From Zygnema cylindricum (lineage: Eukaryota; Streptophyta; Zygnematophyceae; Zygnematales; Zygnemataceae), in the NCBI GenBank assembly GCA_037447655.1, contig JBBHKE010001223.1:238936-302935 (forward strand): DNA of 64,000 nt, given 5' to 3'. The translations under genes were made by a program, and so were the position numbers. Below, in pieces: positions 45,125 to 56,796 of the stretch (positions within the stretch are counted from its first letter, which is position 1; each line of letters starts with the position of its first letter). Below the pieces are notes generated by a model. That model was not told the DNA's origin. It saw only the letters and a program-made list of their open reading frames with translations, and made no database searches.

Positions 45125-47914
45125 CTAAAGTTTGTTGCTCCAGCAGCATGTCCCACTTCCAATCTTCAGAATGTATCCACTAGTAGAGCGTCGGCTTGGC
45201 ATATCTCCATAGCTCGCATCGCTCCATGTCTGAATTTTTACTTCCTCTCCACCGAGAGAGAGTCGGAGGTTTCGAGTTCCTGCAAGATATCGAAGAACTC
45301 TCTTTGCTGCCTCCCAGTCTGACTTCTTTGGATTTTGCAAACTTCGGCTTAAGGCTCCAACAGCTGCTGCAATATCGGAACGGGTACAGTTCATGAAGTA
45401 GATGAGGCTTCCGACGATCTGCATGTAAAGAATGGAGGACATAAAATCTGCCTCCCCTGACTCCAAAGAGTCATCAATCACAAACCCACCATGTGACTCT
45501 TTCCCTTCTATTTTTTGTCTGAACTCCATGGGAGTAGCACTTCCCTTTGCCTCTGACATGCCGAACCTTTCAAGCATGTTTCCAATGGCTTCTTTCTGTG
45601 TCAAATAAATTAGTCTTTGTTTTCTATCCCTTTCTACATAAATTCCCAAAATATACTTAGCCTCCCCTAAATCTTTTATTTCGAACCGGGAATTTAGAGC
45701 TGTTTTTATTTTGTTAATTTCATTAATGGATTTGCTTAGCGAGAACAAATCATCAACATAAACAGCAATATATATCACTCCATCTTCCCCTTCCATTACA
45801 CAAACTGAATGATCTGAACTGATTCTAGTAAAGCCAAGATTTGTCAAAAATTCATCCAGTTTTAGATTCCACTGTCGTGGAGCCTGCTTCAAACCATAAA
45901 GGGACTTCAACAATTTACAGACCAGATTTTCTTTCCCTTTTTCTACATATCCCTCTGGTTGCTTCATATATATAACTTCCTCCAAATCCCCATGCAAGAA
46001 GGCTATCTTCACATCCATTTGATGCAATTCCATATCCTCTATTGCTGCTAAAGATAAGAGAATCCTAACAGTAGGAAAACGAACTACAGGTGAGAACGTC
46101 TCTTCATAATCAATACCCTCTTTCTGGCTATACCCCTTAGCAACAAGCCTGGCCTTATATCTCTCAATGGTACTATCGGGATTCAGTTTTAACTTGAATA
46201 CCCACTTACAACCAATCGCTTTTCGATCCGGTGGAAGTTCCACAAGCTCCCAAGTTTGAGCCTCCATAATTGACTTTATCTCGTCATTTGCTGCAGCAAT
46301 CCACAGATCTTTTTTCGGAACGGAGAAAGCTTCTTGAATGATAAGAGGCTCCCCTGTGATTGCAGAATAAGCATGATCCACTCGGTCACCTCTCAGCCGG
46401 CTGCTTTGTCTTCTTCCCCCCGGAAAATCTGAAGCGAGAATTGTTGGCCCCCGACGCAGTCTTGGAGGAGGAGGAGGAGGTGGTCCGGTAGTAGTTGCAA
46501 TAGTAGGTGGATCAGGCAGCCCCAAAACATGTGGTAGTTCAGATGTAGATGAAGAAATCGTTGTTTGCTTGAAAGGAATTTGCTCAAGGATGACATATTC
46601 CTGCAATTTTTCTGCCTTTTCCGCCTCATTCATGCTAAAAACATCAACAGATTGACTTTCTTCTTTGATTTGAATATTCCTAGCAATTTGAATTGTATTT
46701 TTCTGAGGATTATACACTCTATATCCTACGGACTCATCATCATATCCCAAAAATATCCCAGGTACAGATTTTGGACTTAATTTCCAATTTGGAAGGTTTT
46801 CCAACATAAAACACTTACTTCCAAATACTCTAAAGTGACTAACATTCGGCTTTCTTCCTGTCCACATTTCATAAGGTGTTTTATCCTTCACAGATCTAGT
46901 TTCTATTCTATTTCTAATGTAAGAAGCACACTGAAAAGCTTTCCCCCAAAATTTCGGATCTACACTTTTATCTATCATCATAAACATAGCACATTCAGTC
47001 AAGGTCCTATTGAGTCTTTTAGCCACACCATTCTGTTCCGGAGTGTAAGGAACAGTAAACTCATGAGAAATTCCATTTTCTTTCAAGTATTCAGCAAAGG
47101 CATTTGATACATACTCTCCACCGTTGTCAGATCGCAAAGCAAGGATCGATTTTCCGTGAAGTTTCTCCGCCCAGATCCAAAAATGCTTGAAATGTGTGAA
47201 GACCTCGCTCTTTTCCTTCATAAAGTACACTCGGCTGAAACGTGAGTGGTCATCAGTGAAGGTAACAAGGTAATTCCTTCCACCAAGGGAAGGAACTTTG
47301 GCCGGTCCCCATACATCCGAGTGGATAAGGCCGAGAATATCATTTGCTCGATAATCTGAAGTCTGTGGTAGGGGAAGCTTATGAAGCTTTCCTAGAGCAC
47401 AACCATCACAAACATGGGATTCCTTTTCACCTAGCTTGACACCTTCTATCATATTAGTCTTCACCATCTTTTCAAGCCTCTCATTATGAATATGCCCAAG
47501 CCTTTTATGCCACAAAACATTTTCAGAAAGGACACTGGAGTACACAAAATCAACTTTATTAACCAGGTCCATCCGATACAACATGTTTGGGCCTCTAATT
47601 CCCACTAAGGCTACTTTCCCATCCTTGCTTACTATCTTTTTGCCTTTGCTCTGAAGAACATCAAAACCTTTACTTTCTGCAACTGAGGTAGAAAACAAAT
47701 TTTTCTTAAATTTAGGCACATATAACACATCATGCAAAGTTCTTTTTACAGCTTTGCCATCTATCTCACAAATCAGATCTATGCTACCCTTAGCATTAGC
47801 TTCCACGTGGCACCACAAGCATAAAAGATTTGACGAGTAGGGATAGGTGTCATATCCTTGAAATAGGATTTGTTCCAACACATATGGGAAGAACTTCCGG
47901 AGTCCATAATCCAC
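45125..47914 (-). pseudogene. Pol of copia element C: integrase, reverse transcriptase, RNase H
   Basis: The 929-codon frame carries the integrase zinc region (WHKRLGHIHNERL...CDGCALGKLHKLP), core residues LIHSDVWGP and LRSDNGGEYVS, and then NGVAKRLNRTL, where the catalytic Glu of the usual NGVAERxNRT is Lys. Reverse transcriptase follows with WELVELPPDRKAIGCKWVFK, VHQMDVK-type block HQMDVKIAFLHGDLEE and YVDD (AVYVDDLFSLSKS), then RNase H (TWSDASYGD). A single frameshift near 47800 separates it from gag-protease. It is otherwise well preserved. The Glu-to-Lys change would by itself disable integration. Confidence 0.93.
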
Positions 47915-48885
47915 CCGAGATCTTTCTCTCCCTCCATCATCTTTGCCATAGCAAAGAACTCAGTGTCATCAGTTTTAGGAAAACTAACAACCTCTGATTT
48001 CTCCTTCTCCATCTCCTTCACCGGCTCTTCTTCCTCCGCTGAAAAAGCTGCGGTTTTGCTCGGAGGTTTCGGTGTAAATGGAGCTCCACTCACCTTCCAT
48101 CTTTTGCGATAAGAACCTGTTTCACACGCTTTTATATACAAAGGACAAAACTTGTACAAATGACCATTATTATAGCAATAGACACACCGCTCATATTGCT
48201 GAAAGGACTGATTTCCTTGAAATCTATTATCTCTCTGAAATTCAGCATTGTAAGCTACAGCTGGCTTTCCAGAATTAAATGCCAGCTGATTCGCTTCTTG
48301 TTCTAGCACATACTCTATAGCTGTAGCTAGATTCCACTGTGTCTTATCCATTTTTTTCAGTTCATCATAGGCACCTTTATACTCACTAGGAAGCCCCCTC
48401 ACTAAAATCATTGCTTGGTGATACTCAGGAAATGAACCACCTGAACATGCATTTTCAGCAACTAGAAGTCTGAATTTATTGCAATATTCTGCCATGCTTC
48501 CCCCTATATACTTATATTCCCAGATCTGCCCAACAGTTATAATCTCATGTTGTGCATTAGCCCTAGAATATGTCTTTTTCAAAGCATCCCAAATCTTTGA
48601 TGCTTTAGAAGCCTGAATGTATGTCATATGCAACTCTTTAGATATCATTAATTTTATCAAATGAAGAGCCTGCTCATTCTTTTGATCATAGTTTACATCA
48701 TTTTTTACCATAGATCCATTAACAACATCAAAAAGCTTCACTTGTACAAAATACGACCTTACAACATCTGCCCAATACAGATATTCTCTCCCAACAAAAA
48801 CCGGAATTCGTGAAGGTGGGCCCATAACCTGTTGTTCTGAGACAACAGCCGGAACCGAAGACGATGAGGATGCCGGTGTAGTCAT
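47779..48885 (-). pseudogene. Gag and protease of copia element C
   Basis: The 368-codon frame starts in the 5' LTR (MTTPASSSSSVPAVVSEQQ), crosses the primer site (VMGPPSR), and continues with the UBN2-type Gag domain, a CCHC knuckle (CVYCYNNGHLYKFC) and the protease active site (WIMDSGSSSHMCWN). It goes out of frame at about 47800, shortly after the protease motif; no slippery or recoding signal is obvious, so I take it as a mutation. Confidence 0.9.
48815..48829 (-). other. Primer-binding site of element C (half-tRNA type)
   Basis: GGTTATGGGCCCACC in sense, directly after the LTR end GAACAACA; a full match to the initiator tRNA-Met anticodon region. Confidence 0.8.
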
Positions 48886-49325
48886 CTCGGAACCAAACCA
48901 AGCAAGAAACTTTCACAAAAACCGGTCTGAAAAACAGCAACTTCAATAGTTGATAAAACCCAAACCAAAGACACAATAGATCTGAAAATCTACCAAATTG
49001 TAGATAATATCAGGATGAACATACACACAAAATCACAAGTAATTATTTGTACAGATCAGTGAGATATCCACAGATGAAAATGCCAAAAACAGGCTGTACA
49101 GTTTTTGACTACAAAATGTTCATACCTTCAAAGTTATCTAAGTCCTACTAATATACACCGAAGCCTATGCTGCTGAACGTACGGAGGCATACCAGCCGTA
49201 CAATAAATATCTGCAGCTCGAACGGAACAAGGTACGTCATACAAAAAGATTCCTTTACTAATCAACTAACCACACAAAGACAAAAATCTACTTAACTAGA
49301 TATTCACAAAGGAGTAGGATTCTAT
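48830..49325 (-). repeat. 5' LTR of copia element C, inner part
   Basis: 496 bp of the LTR; the remaining 344 bp lie at 55773-56116 beyond the inserted element D. Together they make 840 bp, the length of the partner LTR. Confidence 0.92.
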
Positions 49326-50374
49326 TGAAACTCTGAGACCTCCATAAGTCCTCATAGTGGACAGCTTCCAAGAAGCCTCTAGGATAATCCTGACCCCTTT
49401 GTGTTTAAGCAAAAATAACTGCCACCCTGGCAGACAAAACCTCTGACCAACTTCACCCCTGTGAAGACAAGACTCCCCTGAGTCGATAGCAAAAAGAATC
49501 TCTGAATTTGCTCCCCTGAGCAGTAAGTTATGGAGGGTCAAAGTTGACCTTTTGTACAAAAGCTCTCTGGGAGAAGGGGTCCTATCTTCTAATTTTTCTA
49601 AGTCCTATCTCTCTCACAGACTCTATCTACTGATGTACGGAACCGATCAGAATTGAGTTCCGTACGCAAAAGTACAGCTGCCGGTGTACTTTATGTACGG
49701 ACATTGTACGACATGGCCAAAATGTCGACACATGTCAAATCCGGATTCGGTGCCATAATCTCCGGAGATTCCACAATCCAACGGAATTTCGCCACGCGTC
49801 ATCTGATGTGGCGATGGCCACAAACCGCCGAAATCTTCCTCCGCGATCTCGGCGCTAATCCCGGCCGTCCGATTAAATTCGGCTTTAATCGTAGCCGTAA
49901 TAAATACATGCGCGGTATTTGTTTCATTTACGAAACAAATGCGCGGTACTGATTTGTGTCCGTACCATAAGTCGTACATTATATATTACTGGATCTATGT
50001 ATCCCGTAATTCATTGCAGTTAAATGGATTTTCGCACGTATACATATTTAAATAACTATTATACTATATGCTACGTAACCCTACCGCTAGATTAAACGGC
50101 TAAGGCCACCGGATATTTCCTGTCTGCCGGCCAGTAGGTACAAGGATCAAATCCTGCCGCCGGCACATAACTTTTACTTAAATAAATAAACCCTAATATA
50201 AATTTCCCGTAAACCTCAGGATAGCCAAGGTAGCCATGGCTCTAGCTTCCTCTCCAATTTCTCAATGACTGCGACAAGTTTGAGAGTTGGAGAGAGAAGT
50301 TAGAGATAGACTGCCTCGACTTCTATATTTCTTTTCAGACCTAGAAAATACTAATAAAACCATTAGTTTCTACA
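49326..50374 (-). repeat. 3' LTR of copia element D (1049 bp)
   Basis: In sense TGTAGAAACTAATGG (50374) to GAGTTTCA (49326). A polypurine tract (AAATAAGGGGAG) lies next to it at about 50375-50386. The target duplication TCTAT flanks the element at 49321-49325 and 55768-55772. It contains the gag ATG at its end and one palindromic unit related to LTR A. Confidence 0.95.
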
Positions 50375-50387
50375 CTCCCCTTATTTT

Positions 50388-51767
50388 CTAGTCAATCTTT
50401 AATTTCAGACCACACTTCTCCCTGCAAAAAATTAGCTTAGGGGAAGGCACAGGTTTGGTCATCATATCTGCTACCATCTTACTATCTGGTCTGTACTCTA
50501 AACTGATTATTTTGTTTTCTACTTTCTCTCTAACAAAGCTGAGTCTAATGTCCATGTGTTTGGCTTTAAAATGGTGTTTAGGATTGGCAGAAATAGCGAT
50601 TGCTGCCTGATTATCACAAAATATTTTCTGCACACCACTCTTAAGGTGACCAAGCTCACTAAGCACAGACTTGACCCACATCAATTCTTTTACAGCAGAG
50701 CAAGAGGCCATATACTTAGCCTCCATGGTGGACTGAGCAATAACCTTTTGCTGTTTGCTACTCCAACAGCAAGCCCCATCACCCACATATAATACATATC
50801 CAGAAGTACATCTCCTCATCGGAGAATCACCATAACTGGCATCACTCCAAGTAGTGATGTCAGTATTCTCCCCACCCAAATGCAACCATAGATCTCTAGT
50901 TCCTACCAAGTATCTAAGGACTCTCTTAGCTGCCTCCCAATCCTTCTTAGTGGGAGCATTTAGACTTCTACTCAGCACTCCTACAGCTGCAGCTAAATCC
51001 GGCCGGGTACAATTCATAAAATAGATTAGACTTCCCACTACTTGCCTGTAAGGAATAGTCTGCATGAACTTCTGTTCATCAGTAGATAATTCCTCGTCTA
51101 AGACTATGACTCCTTCTTCCTCACTCCCCTCACTTCCCTTCTTCAATTCCATTGGAGTTGTACAACTATTAGCTTTATCCATTTGAAATTTTTCAAGCAT
51201 GTTCCCTATTGCTTCCTTTTGAGTCAATCTTATAATTTTTCTTTTTCGGTCTCTCTGTACTTGAATTCCCAAAATATATTTTGCTTCCCCCATATCCTTC
51301 ATTTCAAATCCCCCCTTAAGATCGGTTTTCAGTTTATTAATTTTTTCCATTGATTTACTTAAAACAAACAAATCATCAACATAAATTGCAATAAATATAA
51401 AACCTTCCTCATCTTCGAAAACATAGATTGAGTGATCTGAGCTGATCCGAATATATCCTAGACCGGTAAGAAACTCATCAAGCTTCTTATTCCACTGTCG
51501 AGGCGCCTGTTTCAAACCATAAAGAGATTTAATCAGCCGGCATACCTTACTCTCCTCTCCTTCTTCCACAAACCCTTCGGGTTGTCGCATGAAGATCTCC
51601 TCTTCCAATTCTCCATGCAAAAAGGCTGTTTTGATGTCCATCTGGTGCACTTCCATGTCTTCCGCCGCTGCTAAACTGAGAAGTATGCGGACGGAGGGAA
51701 ATCTGACCACCGGGGCAAAGGTTTCCTCGTAGTCAATTCCTTCCTTTTGTGTAAATCCCTTTGCCAC
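50388..51767 (-). pseudogene. Reverse transcriptase and RNase H of copia element D
   Basis: The 459-codon frame shows VHQMDIKTAFLHGELEE, KSLYGLKQAPRQWNKKLDEF, YVDD (AIYVDDLFVLSKS), LGIQVQRDRKRKI, VGSLIYFMNCTRPDLAAAVG and RNase H through MTKPVPSPK. It belongs to the same pol as 51825-53672 and is cut off from it by a TGA (51825-51827) replacing a conserved Trp. The sequence is otherwise well preserved. Confidence 0.92.
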
Positions 51768-51824
51768 TAATCTGGCCTTGTAGCGCTCGATTGTGTTATC
51801 TGGGTTCAGTTTTAGTTTGAAAAC

Positions 51825-52344
51825 TCACTTACAACCGATTGGTTTTCGGTTAGGTGGACAGTCCACCAGCTCCCAAGTATCGGCTGCCATGATTGAAGCC
51901 ATCTCCTCATTGATGGCTGTCTTCCACCGGTTTCTTTCTGGACAAGTCATCGCCTCTCGATAAGTTTGAGGTTCATCTTGATGAGATAGTTTAGTTACCT
52001 TGTTATTAACCTGTTTTTCTTGCAGTCTTTTGCTACTTCTCCTCCCCCCCTCAAAATCTGAGGCCGGAATAGATGGTTCTCGTGGATTTCTTTCGAAAAA
52101 ACTCGGCTTCTCCCCTATCCCTTGATTCCGAATCAATTTCCACCACGTCTTCCGCTTCGAGTAGAGTTGTCACTGGAGTTTCCACAGCCGAGTCCTTTTC
52201 GGTCTGATTTGTTCCTGCAAAAATGTCATCGTCTCTAAAACCTGGATAGTTAGGAAGCTCAAAGTTATCAGAATTTTCTGACTCAAATCTGATTTTTACT
52301 GACTTTGTATATTTGAAGGGATCCACAGACTTTCTTTCATCCAT
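51825..52344 (-). pseudogene. Linker and start of reverse transcriptase, copia element D
   Basis: Two overlapping frames (52344-52051 and 52136-51825) encode the integrase-to-reverse-transcriptase linker and WELVDCPPNRKPIGCK, showing frameshifts near 52380 and 52100. SDFEGGRRSSKRL matches SDFPGGRRQSSRL of element C. Confidence 0.85.
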
Positions 52345-52382
52345 AACTACTAGATGCTTTACTAAGATTATATCTTCTCTTT

Positions 52383-53672
52383 TTAGATCATAAACTCTAT
52401 ATCTTTAACATCCTCATCATATCCTAATAAGTATCCCGGTTTTCCTTTAGGATCTAGCTTCCAATTGGACCGATCAGTATCTAGACTGAATACTTGACTG
52501 CCGAAAACCTTTAAATGAGATAAGTCTGGTTTCCGGCCTGTCCATCTCTCATAAGGTGTTTGATCTTTTATAGCTGAAGTAAGAACTCTATTTTTGAGGT
52601 AATTAGCACAGTTCATTGCTTCTGCCCAAAACCTTTTTCCTATCTTTTTATCCGACAACATACTTCTAGCACTATCACTTAGTGTTCTATTTAACCTTTC
52701 AGCTACCCCATTCTGTTCCGGATTTTCTGGAACTGTCTTTTGGTGTTGAACCCCATCTTCCCTCAAAAAATCCTCAAACTGGTTAGAACTATACTCTCCA
52801 CCATTGTCACTCCTTACTCTCTTGATTGGAGTTTCATGGAGTTTTTCGCTCCATGCTTTATATTGTCTAAAACAGTCCTCAGCCTCTGACTTGTTTTTCA
52901 AAAAATATACTCGGGAATACCGAGACCAATCATCAGTTATAGTCATCATAAATCTCTTCCCCCCCGGTGAGGGCACTCTAGCCGGTCCCCAAATATCTGT
53001 GTGTACTAGATCTAGAAGTTTTTCTCCCTTGTAGGTGGCTGTTTTTGGAAAGGGTAATCTGTGTGCTTTACCTTGAGCACACCCACTACAATCACTTATA
53101 TCATCACTCTCACTGAACTGAATCCCTTCCACCACTCCCATCTTTTTCATCTCTCTTAACTTATCTAGATTCACATGCCCAAGCCTCTTATGCCACATCA
53201 TAATATCATGAACACCAGCATAATAAAGTTTCTTCGTTTCATTACTTAAGATCAGCCTAAACATCCCATGGTTACCTTTCTCAGCAATGAAATAGACATC
53301 CTCCTCAAAACTAGCAGCAAAGACTCCTTCCCTAGTGCTAGTGAAAAAACCCTTATCATCTAATACTGATGTAGAGATAAGGTTTTTGTTCAGCTCCGGA
53401 ATAAACAATACATCGGAGAATGTTAATATGGATGTCTTTCCTTTTACTAACACTTTCAGGTCTACCGATCCTACAAGAGTAGTGGTGACTATCCTCCCAT
53501 CCTTGTACTCTATCTCTACGGTGGGAATCTTTCTTATCTTAGTGAACAGGTGTCTATCCTTACACATGTGCATTGAGGCACCTGAATCTATAATCCAGCC
53601 TGCTTCACCTTTCAATCCACCGTAAGCACATTTCTGCCTTTGTGGAATTTCAACCTCAGTTTTCGCCTCCAA
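52383..53672 (-). pseudogene. Protease and integrase of copia element D
   Basis: The protease motif WIIDSGASMHMC is intact. Integrase has MMWHKRLGHVNLDKL...CSGCAQGKAHRLPFP (zinc region) and the catalytic residues in LVHTDIWGP, VRSDNGGEYSS and NGVAERLNRTL, all present. A TAG at 53673-53675 and a frameshift near 53785 separate it from gag. Confidence 0.92.
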
Positions 53673-53782
53673 CTACTCATCCAAAAGGAGCTCATCGTCC
53701 TCGTCCTCGAATTCCGCCTCAAGTACCTGTGTGACAAGGGCCTTTTTCTTTCCTCTCGGGGTACCACCGGTCTGCCCCTCCT

Positions 53783-54739
53783 TTAACCGAAGAGCTTGGT
53801 GCACTCTGCCATATAGTGCCCCGGTTTTTTACAAAAATGACATAAACCTTTGGGAGCCCTTGGTTCGAACTCGCCAACCTGTTTTTTCTGCTCCCTACCC
53901 CCATAGTTTCCGATTGGTTTCCGGGAATCCTTGTTCCTCCAATCGGTCGCTGTTGCCAAGGCTTGGCCACTCTTTCCTCCCCTTCGGATCTCAATCGTAT
54001 TCTCTCGAACGAGAATCATCCCTACCACTGAGTTCCATATCCACCTTGAGTCCGGCAAGTCCTGCACACGGTTGACTATGTTCTCGAACTCATCAGGTAA
54101 CTTCATTAGTAAACAGTTAACTTTTTCTTTTTCACTAAAAACTTTACCCGCACTCTCTAGCTCCATGAAGAGTGTAGCAAGCTCATTGCAAAAATCCAAC
54201 ATATTTCCCCCTTTGTATACATACTCCTTAACTTTCTGATCAGCCAACTGTTGTTGCTGAATCTTACCACTTCGGTACATCTCTATGAGAACCATCCAAA
54301 GATCGGATGCCCTCTCTACCTGCAAATGAGGACATGCAAGTCCTTGGGTGAGATGGCGTAGGATGAAGTGCTTTGCCGCCATATTGTTGAAGTCCCTGGT
54401 TTCAGTATCATTCTCCTCGTTCCTCGGAATAGGTGACATGAATGCTAAACTAGTTGCTATTGGTGTGGTCGCCTCCTTCTCCTTTCCTTTGTCCACCACC
54501 TCTCCTTCCTTTGTTTCCTCCGTTGAAGGTGAATCCTCTTTCCTGGTGAATCTGCTTCCTTTAAACCCTGGAGGAATTCCAAGACTTGATGGACGCCCTA
54601 ATCGTCCATTCACTATCCCCCAAAACCTTTTTTCGCATAGAGCTCCTATCATCATACTTTCCCAGTATATGAAGCCATTTCCATTAAAGATTGGTACCCT
54701 AGAGGGTGGTCCCATAACCTGAAACTCTGAGACCTCCAT
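53783..54739 (-). CDS. Gag of copia element D (318 codons)
   Basis: The frame starts in the LTR (MEVSEF), passes through the primer site (QVMGPPSR), and includes the UBN2-type Gag domain (FILRHLTQGL, GGNMLDFCNELATLF, LLMKLPDEFENIV) and a CCHC knuckle (CHFCKKPGHYMAEC) near the end. It is about 45% identical in pattern to the first 345 residues of the element A protein (MEVSEFQVMGPPSRVP at both starts), so A and D are sister families. The Gag frame is open to its stop after TKLFG, where a frameshift, probably mutational, separates it from protease. Confidence 0.88.
   Translation of the reverse strand: MEVSEFQVMGPPSRVPIFNGNGFIYWESMMIGALCEKRFWGIVNGRLGRPSSLGIPPGFKGSRFTRKEDSPSTEETKEGEVVDKGKEKEATTPIATSLAFMSPIPRNEENDTETRDFNNMAAKHFILRHLTQGLACPHLQVERASDLWMVLIEMYRSGKIQQQQLADQKVKEYVYKGGNMLDFCNELATLFMELESAGKVFSEKEKVNCLLMKLPDEFENIVNRVQDLPDSRWIWNSVVGMILVRENTIEIRRGGKSGQALATATDWRNKDSRKPIGNYGGREQKKQVGEFEPRAPKGLCHFCKKPGHYMAECTKLFG
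54705..54719 (-). other. Primer-binding site of element D (half-tRNA type)
   Basis: GGTTATGGGACCACC in sense, one mismatch to the initiator tRNA-Met anticodon region, directly after the LTR end TTTCA. Confidence 0.78.
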
Positions 54740-55767
54740 AAGTCCTCAGAGTGGACAGCTTCCAAGAAGCCTCTAGGATAATCCTGACCCCTTTGTGTTT
54801 AAGCAAAAATAACTGCCACCCTGGCAGACAAACACTCTGACCAACTTCACCCTTGTGAAGACAAGACTCCCGTGAGTCGATAGCAAAAAGAATCTCTGAA
54901 TTTGCTCCCCTGAGCAGTAAGTTATGGAGGGTCAAAGTTGACCTTTTGTACAAAAGCTCTCTGGGAGAAGGGGTCCTATCTTCTAATTTTTCTAAGTCCT
55001 ATCTCTCTCACAGACTCTATCTACTGATGTACGGAACCGATCAGAATTGAGTTCCGTACGCAAAAGTACAGCTGCCGGTGTACTTTATGTACGGACATTG
55101 TACGACATGGCCAAAATGTCGACACATGTCAAATCCGGATTCGGTGCCATAATCTCCGGAGATTCCACAATCCAACGGAATTTCGCCACGCGTCATCCGA
55201 TGTGGCGATGGCCACAAACCGCCGAAATCTTCCTCCGCGATCTCGGCGCTAATCCCGGCCGTCCGATTAAATTCGGCTTTAATCGTAGCCGTAATAAATA
55301 CATGCGCGGTATTTGTTTCATTTACGAAACAAATGCGCGGTACTGATTTTTGTCCGTACCGTAAGTCGTACATTATATATTACTGGATCTATGTATCCCG
55401 TAATTCATTTCAGTTAAATGGTTTATCGCACGTATACATATTTAAATAAATATCAAACTATATGATACGTAACACTACCGCTAGACTAAACGGCTAAGGC
55501 TACCGGCTATTTCCTGCCTGCCGGCCGGTAGGTACAAGGATCAAATCCTGCCGCCGGCACATGACTTTTACTTAAATAAATAAACCCTAATATAATTTCC
55601 CGTAAACCTCAGGATAGCCAAGGTAGCCATGGCTCTAGCTTCCTCTCCAATTTCTCAGTGACTGCGACAAGTTTGAGAGTTGGAGAGAGAAGTTAGAGAT
55701 AGACTGCCTCGACTTCTTTATTTCTTTTCAGACCTAGAAAATACTAATAAAACCATTAGTTTCTACA
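54720..55767 (-). repeat. 5' LTR of copia element D (1048 bp)
   Basis: Partner of 49326-50374, a few percent diverged. Ends TG...CA. D sits inside the 5' LTR of element C. Confidence 0.95.
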
Positions 55768-55772
55768 TCTAT

Positions 55773-56116
55773 ATGCCACGTCATTTGTCGTGTATGTGGC
55801 TCACACGGACCAGCATTTGTCGGCGGTCTCCCTCAGCCGCGTACATATCACATTCGGCACCGTAGACAAATCTCCATGTGCCATTTTGTCCTCAAGTGTA
55901 TCTATGCACAGACAATCGGATATTCTGGAGTGTCCCCTTTCTTGTAGTGACTTGTGTCTCGGGAGTGTATACAAAGGTGTACTCCCTACCGATCTAGTGG
56001 AACATCAATTCTGGTGTGTAATGAAACGAACTTACAACCAAACATATGCTAAGTCGTGAAACTCTCTCCCCCTCACACTCGAAGCATAGAGAGGACTAAA
56101 GCTTTCCAAAACAACA
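55773..56116 (-). repeat. 5' LTR of copia element C, outer part
   Basis: The outer 344 bp of the LTR split by element D, starting in sense TGTTGTTTTGG at 56116. AAAAC at 56117-56121 is the right target duplication of element C. Confidence 0.92.
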
Positions 56117-56121
56117 AAAAC

Positions 56122-56796
56122 TGGTCCGCCAAAACCAATGGTCCATTTCTTGACCACTATTGGATTATGACTCCCATTTTCAAGAACTTATTTTTATCTT
56201 AATCAGCAAAAGATTGACGATTTTAATCCTGTTAAGATAATTTATTATAATGTATAAATCGATTTTATATCCAAATTATGTTCCTAATGATGTAAGATGC
56301 ATACTGTACTAAATGCGGTTTATTTAATCACATTATTTAGAAAATTTAACAGAGTTTGTACACGTAATATGTGTGCTATTGCCATTTAGCGCTGTATGCA
56401 TAGTTTTAAAGACACATTATACAAATTTATAAAGACAACGTATACATATGTATAAAGACACATTATGCATATTCATAAGGATTTATAAACACACATTATA
56501 CATACTTGTAAAGACACAGATACATATTTATAAAGACACACCACATATTTCCTAAGAGTCTTCTACTTAATTCACAAACATATACCCAATGCTGAGTCAA
56601 CATGTCACAAAAAATTTTAATACTACCAACTCATATGTTACAAGGATTCTCCTTTTTAATCCAGAAACAATAATTCAACGCTGACCTCAACATGTTAAAA
56701 AGAGATTTTCATAGATCCTCCATTTATTTCATTGTCTTTTACAGAATAATGTGATGGCTAAGAGATTAGGACAGTGTACATTCGGAAAGACAAGCA
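56122..56796. other. Intergenic sequence downstream of the galactinol-synthase-like gene
   Basis: AT-rich, with short repeats of the type AAAGACACATTATACAT at 56410-56545. No gene is visible. Confidence 0.5.

Noticed and set aside
47779-47914. Overlap of two frames in element C as programmed frameshifting between gag and pol
   Set aside because: The shift falls after the protease active site inside a conserved region, not at a gag-pol border, and no slippery heptamer is seen.
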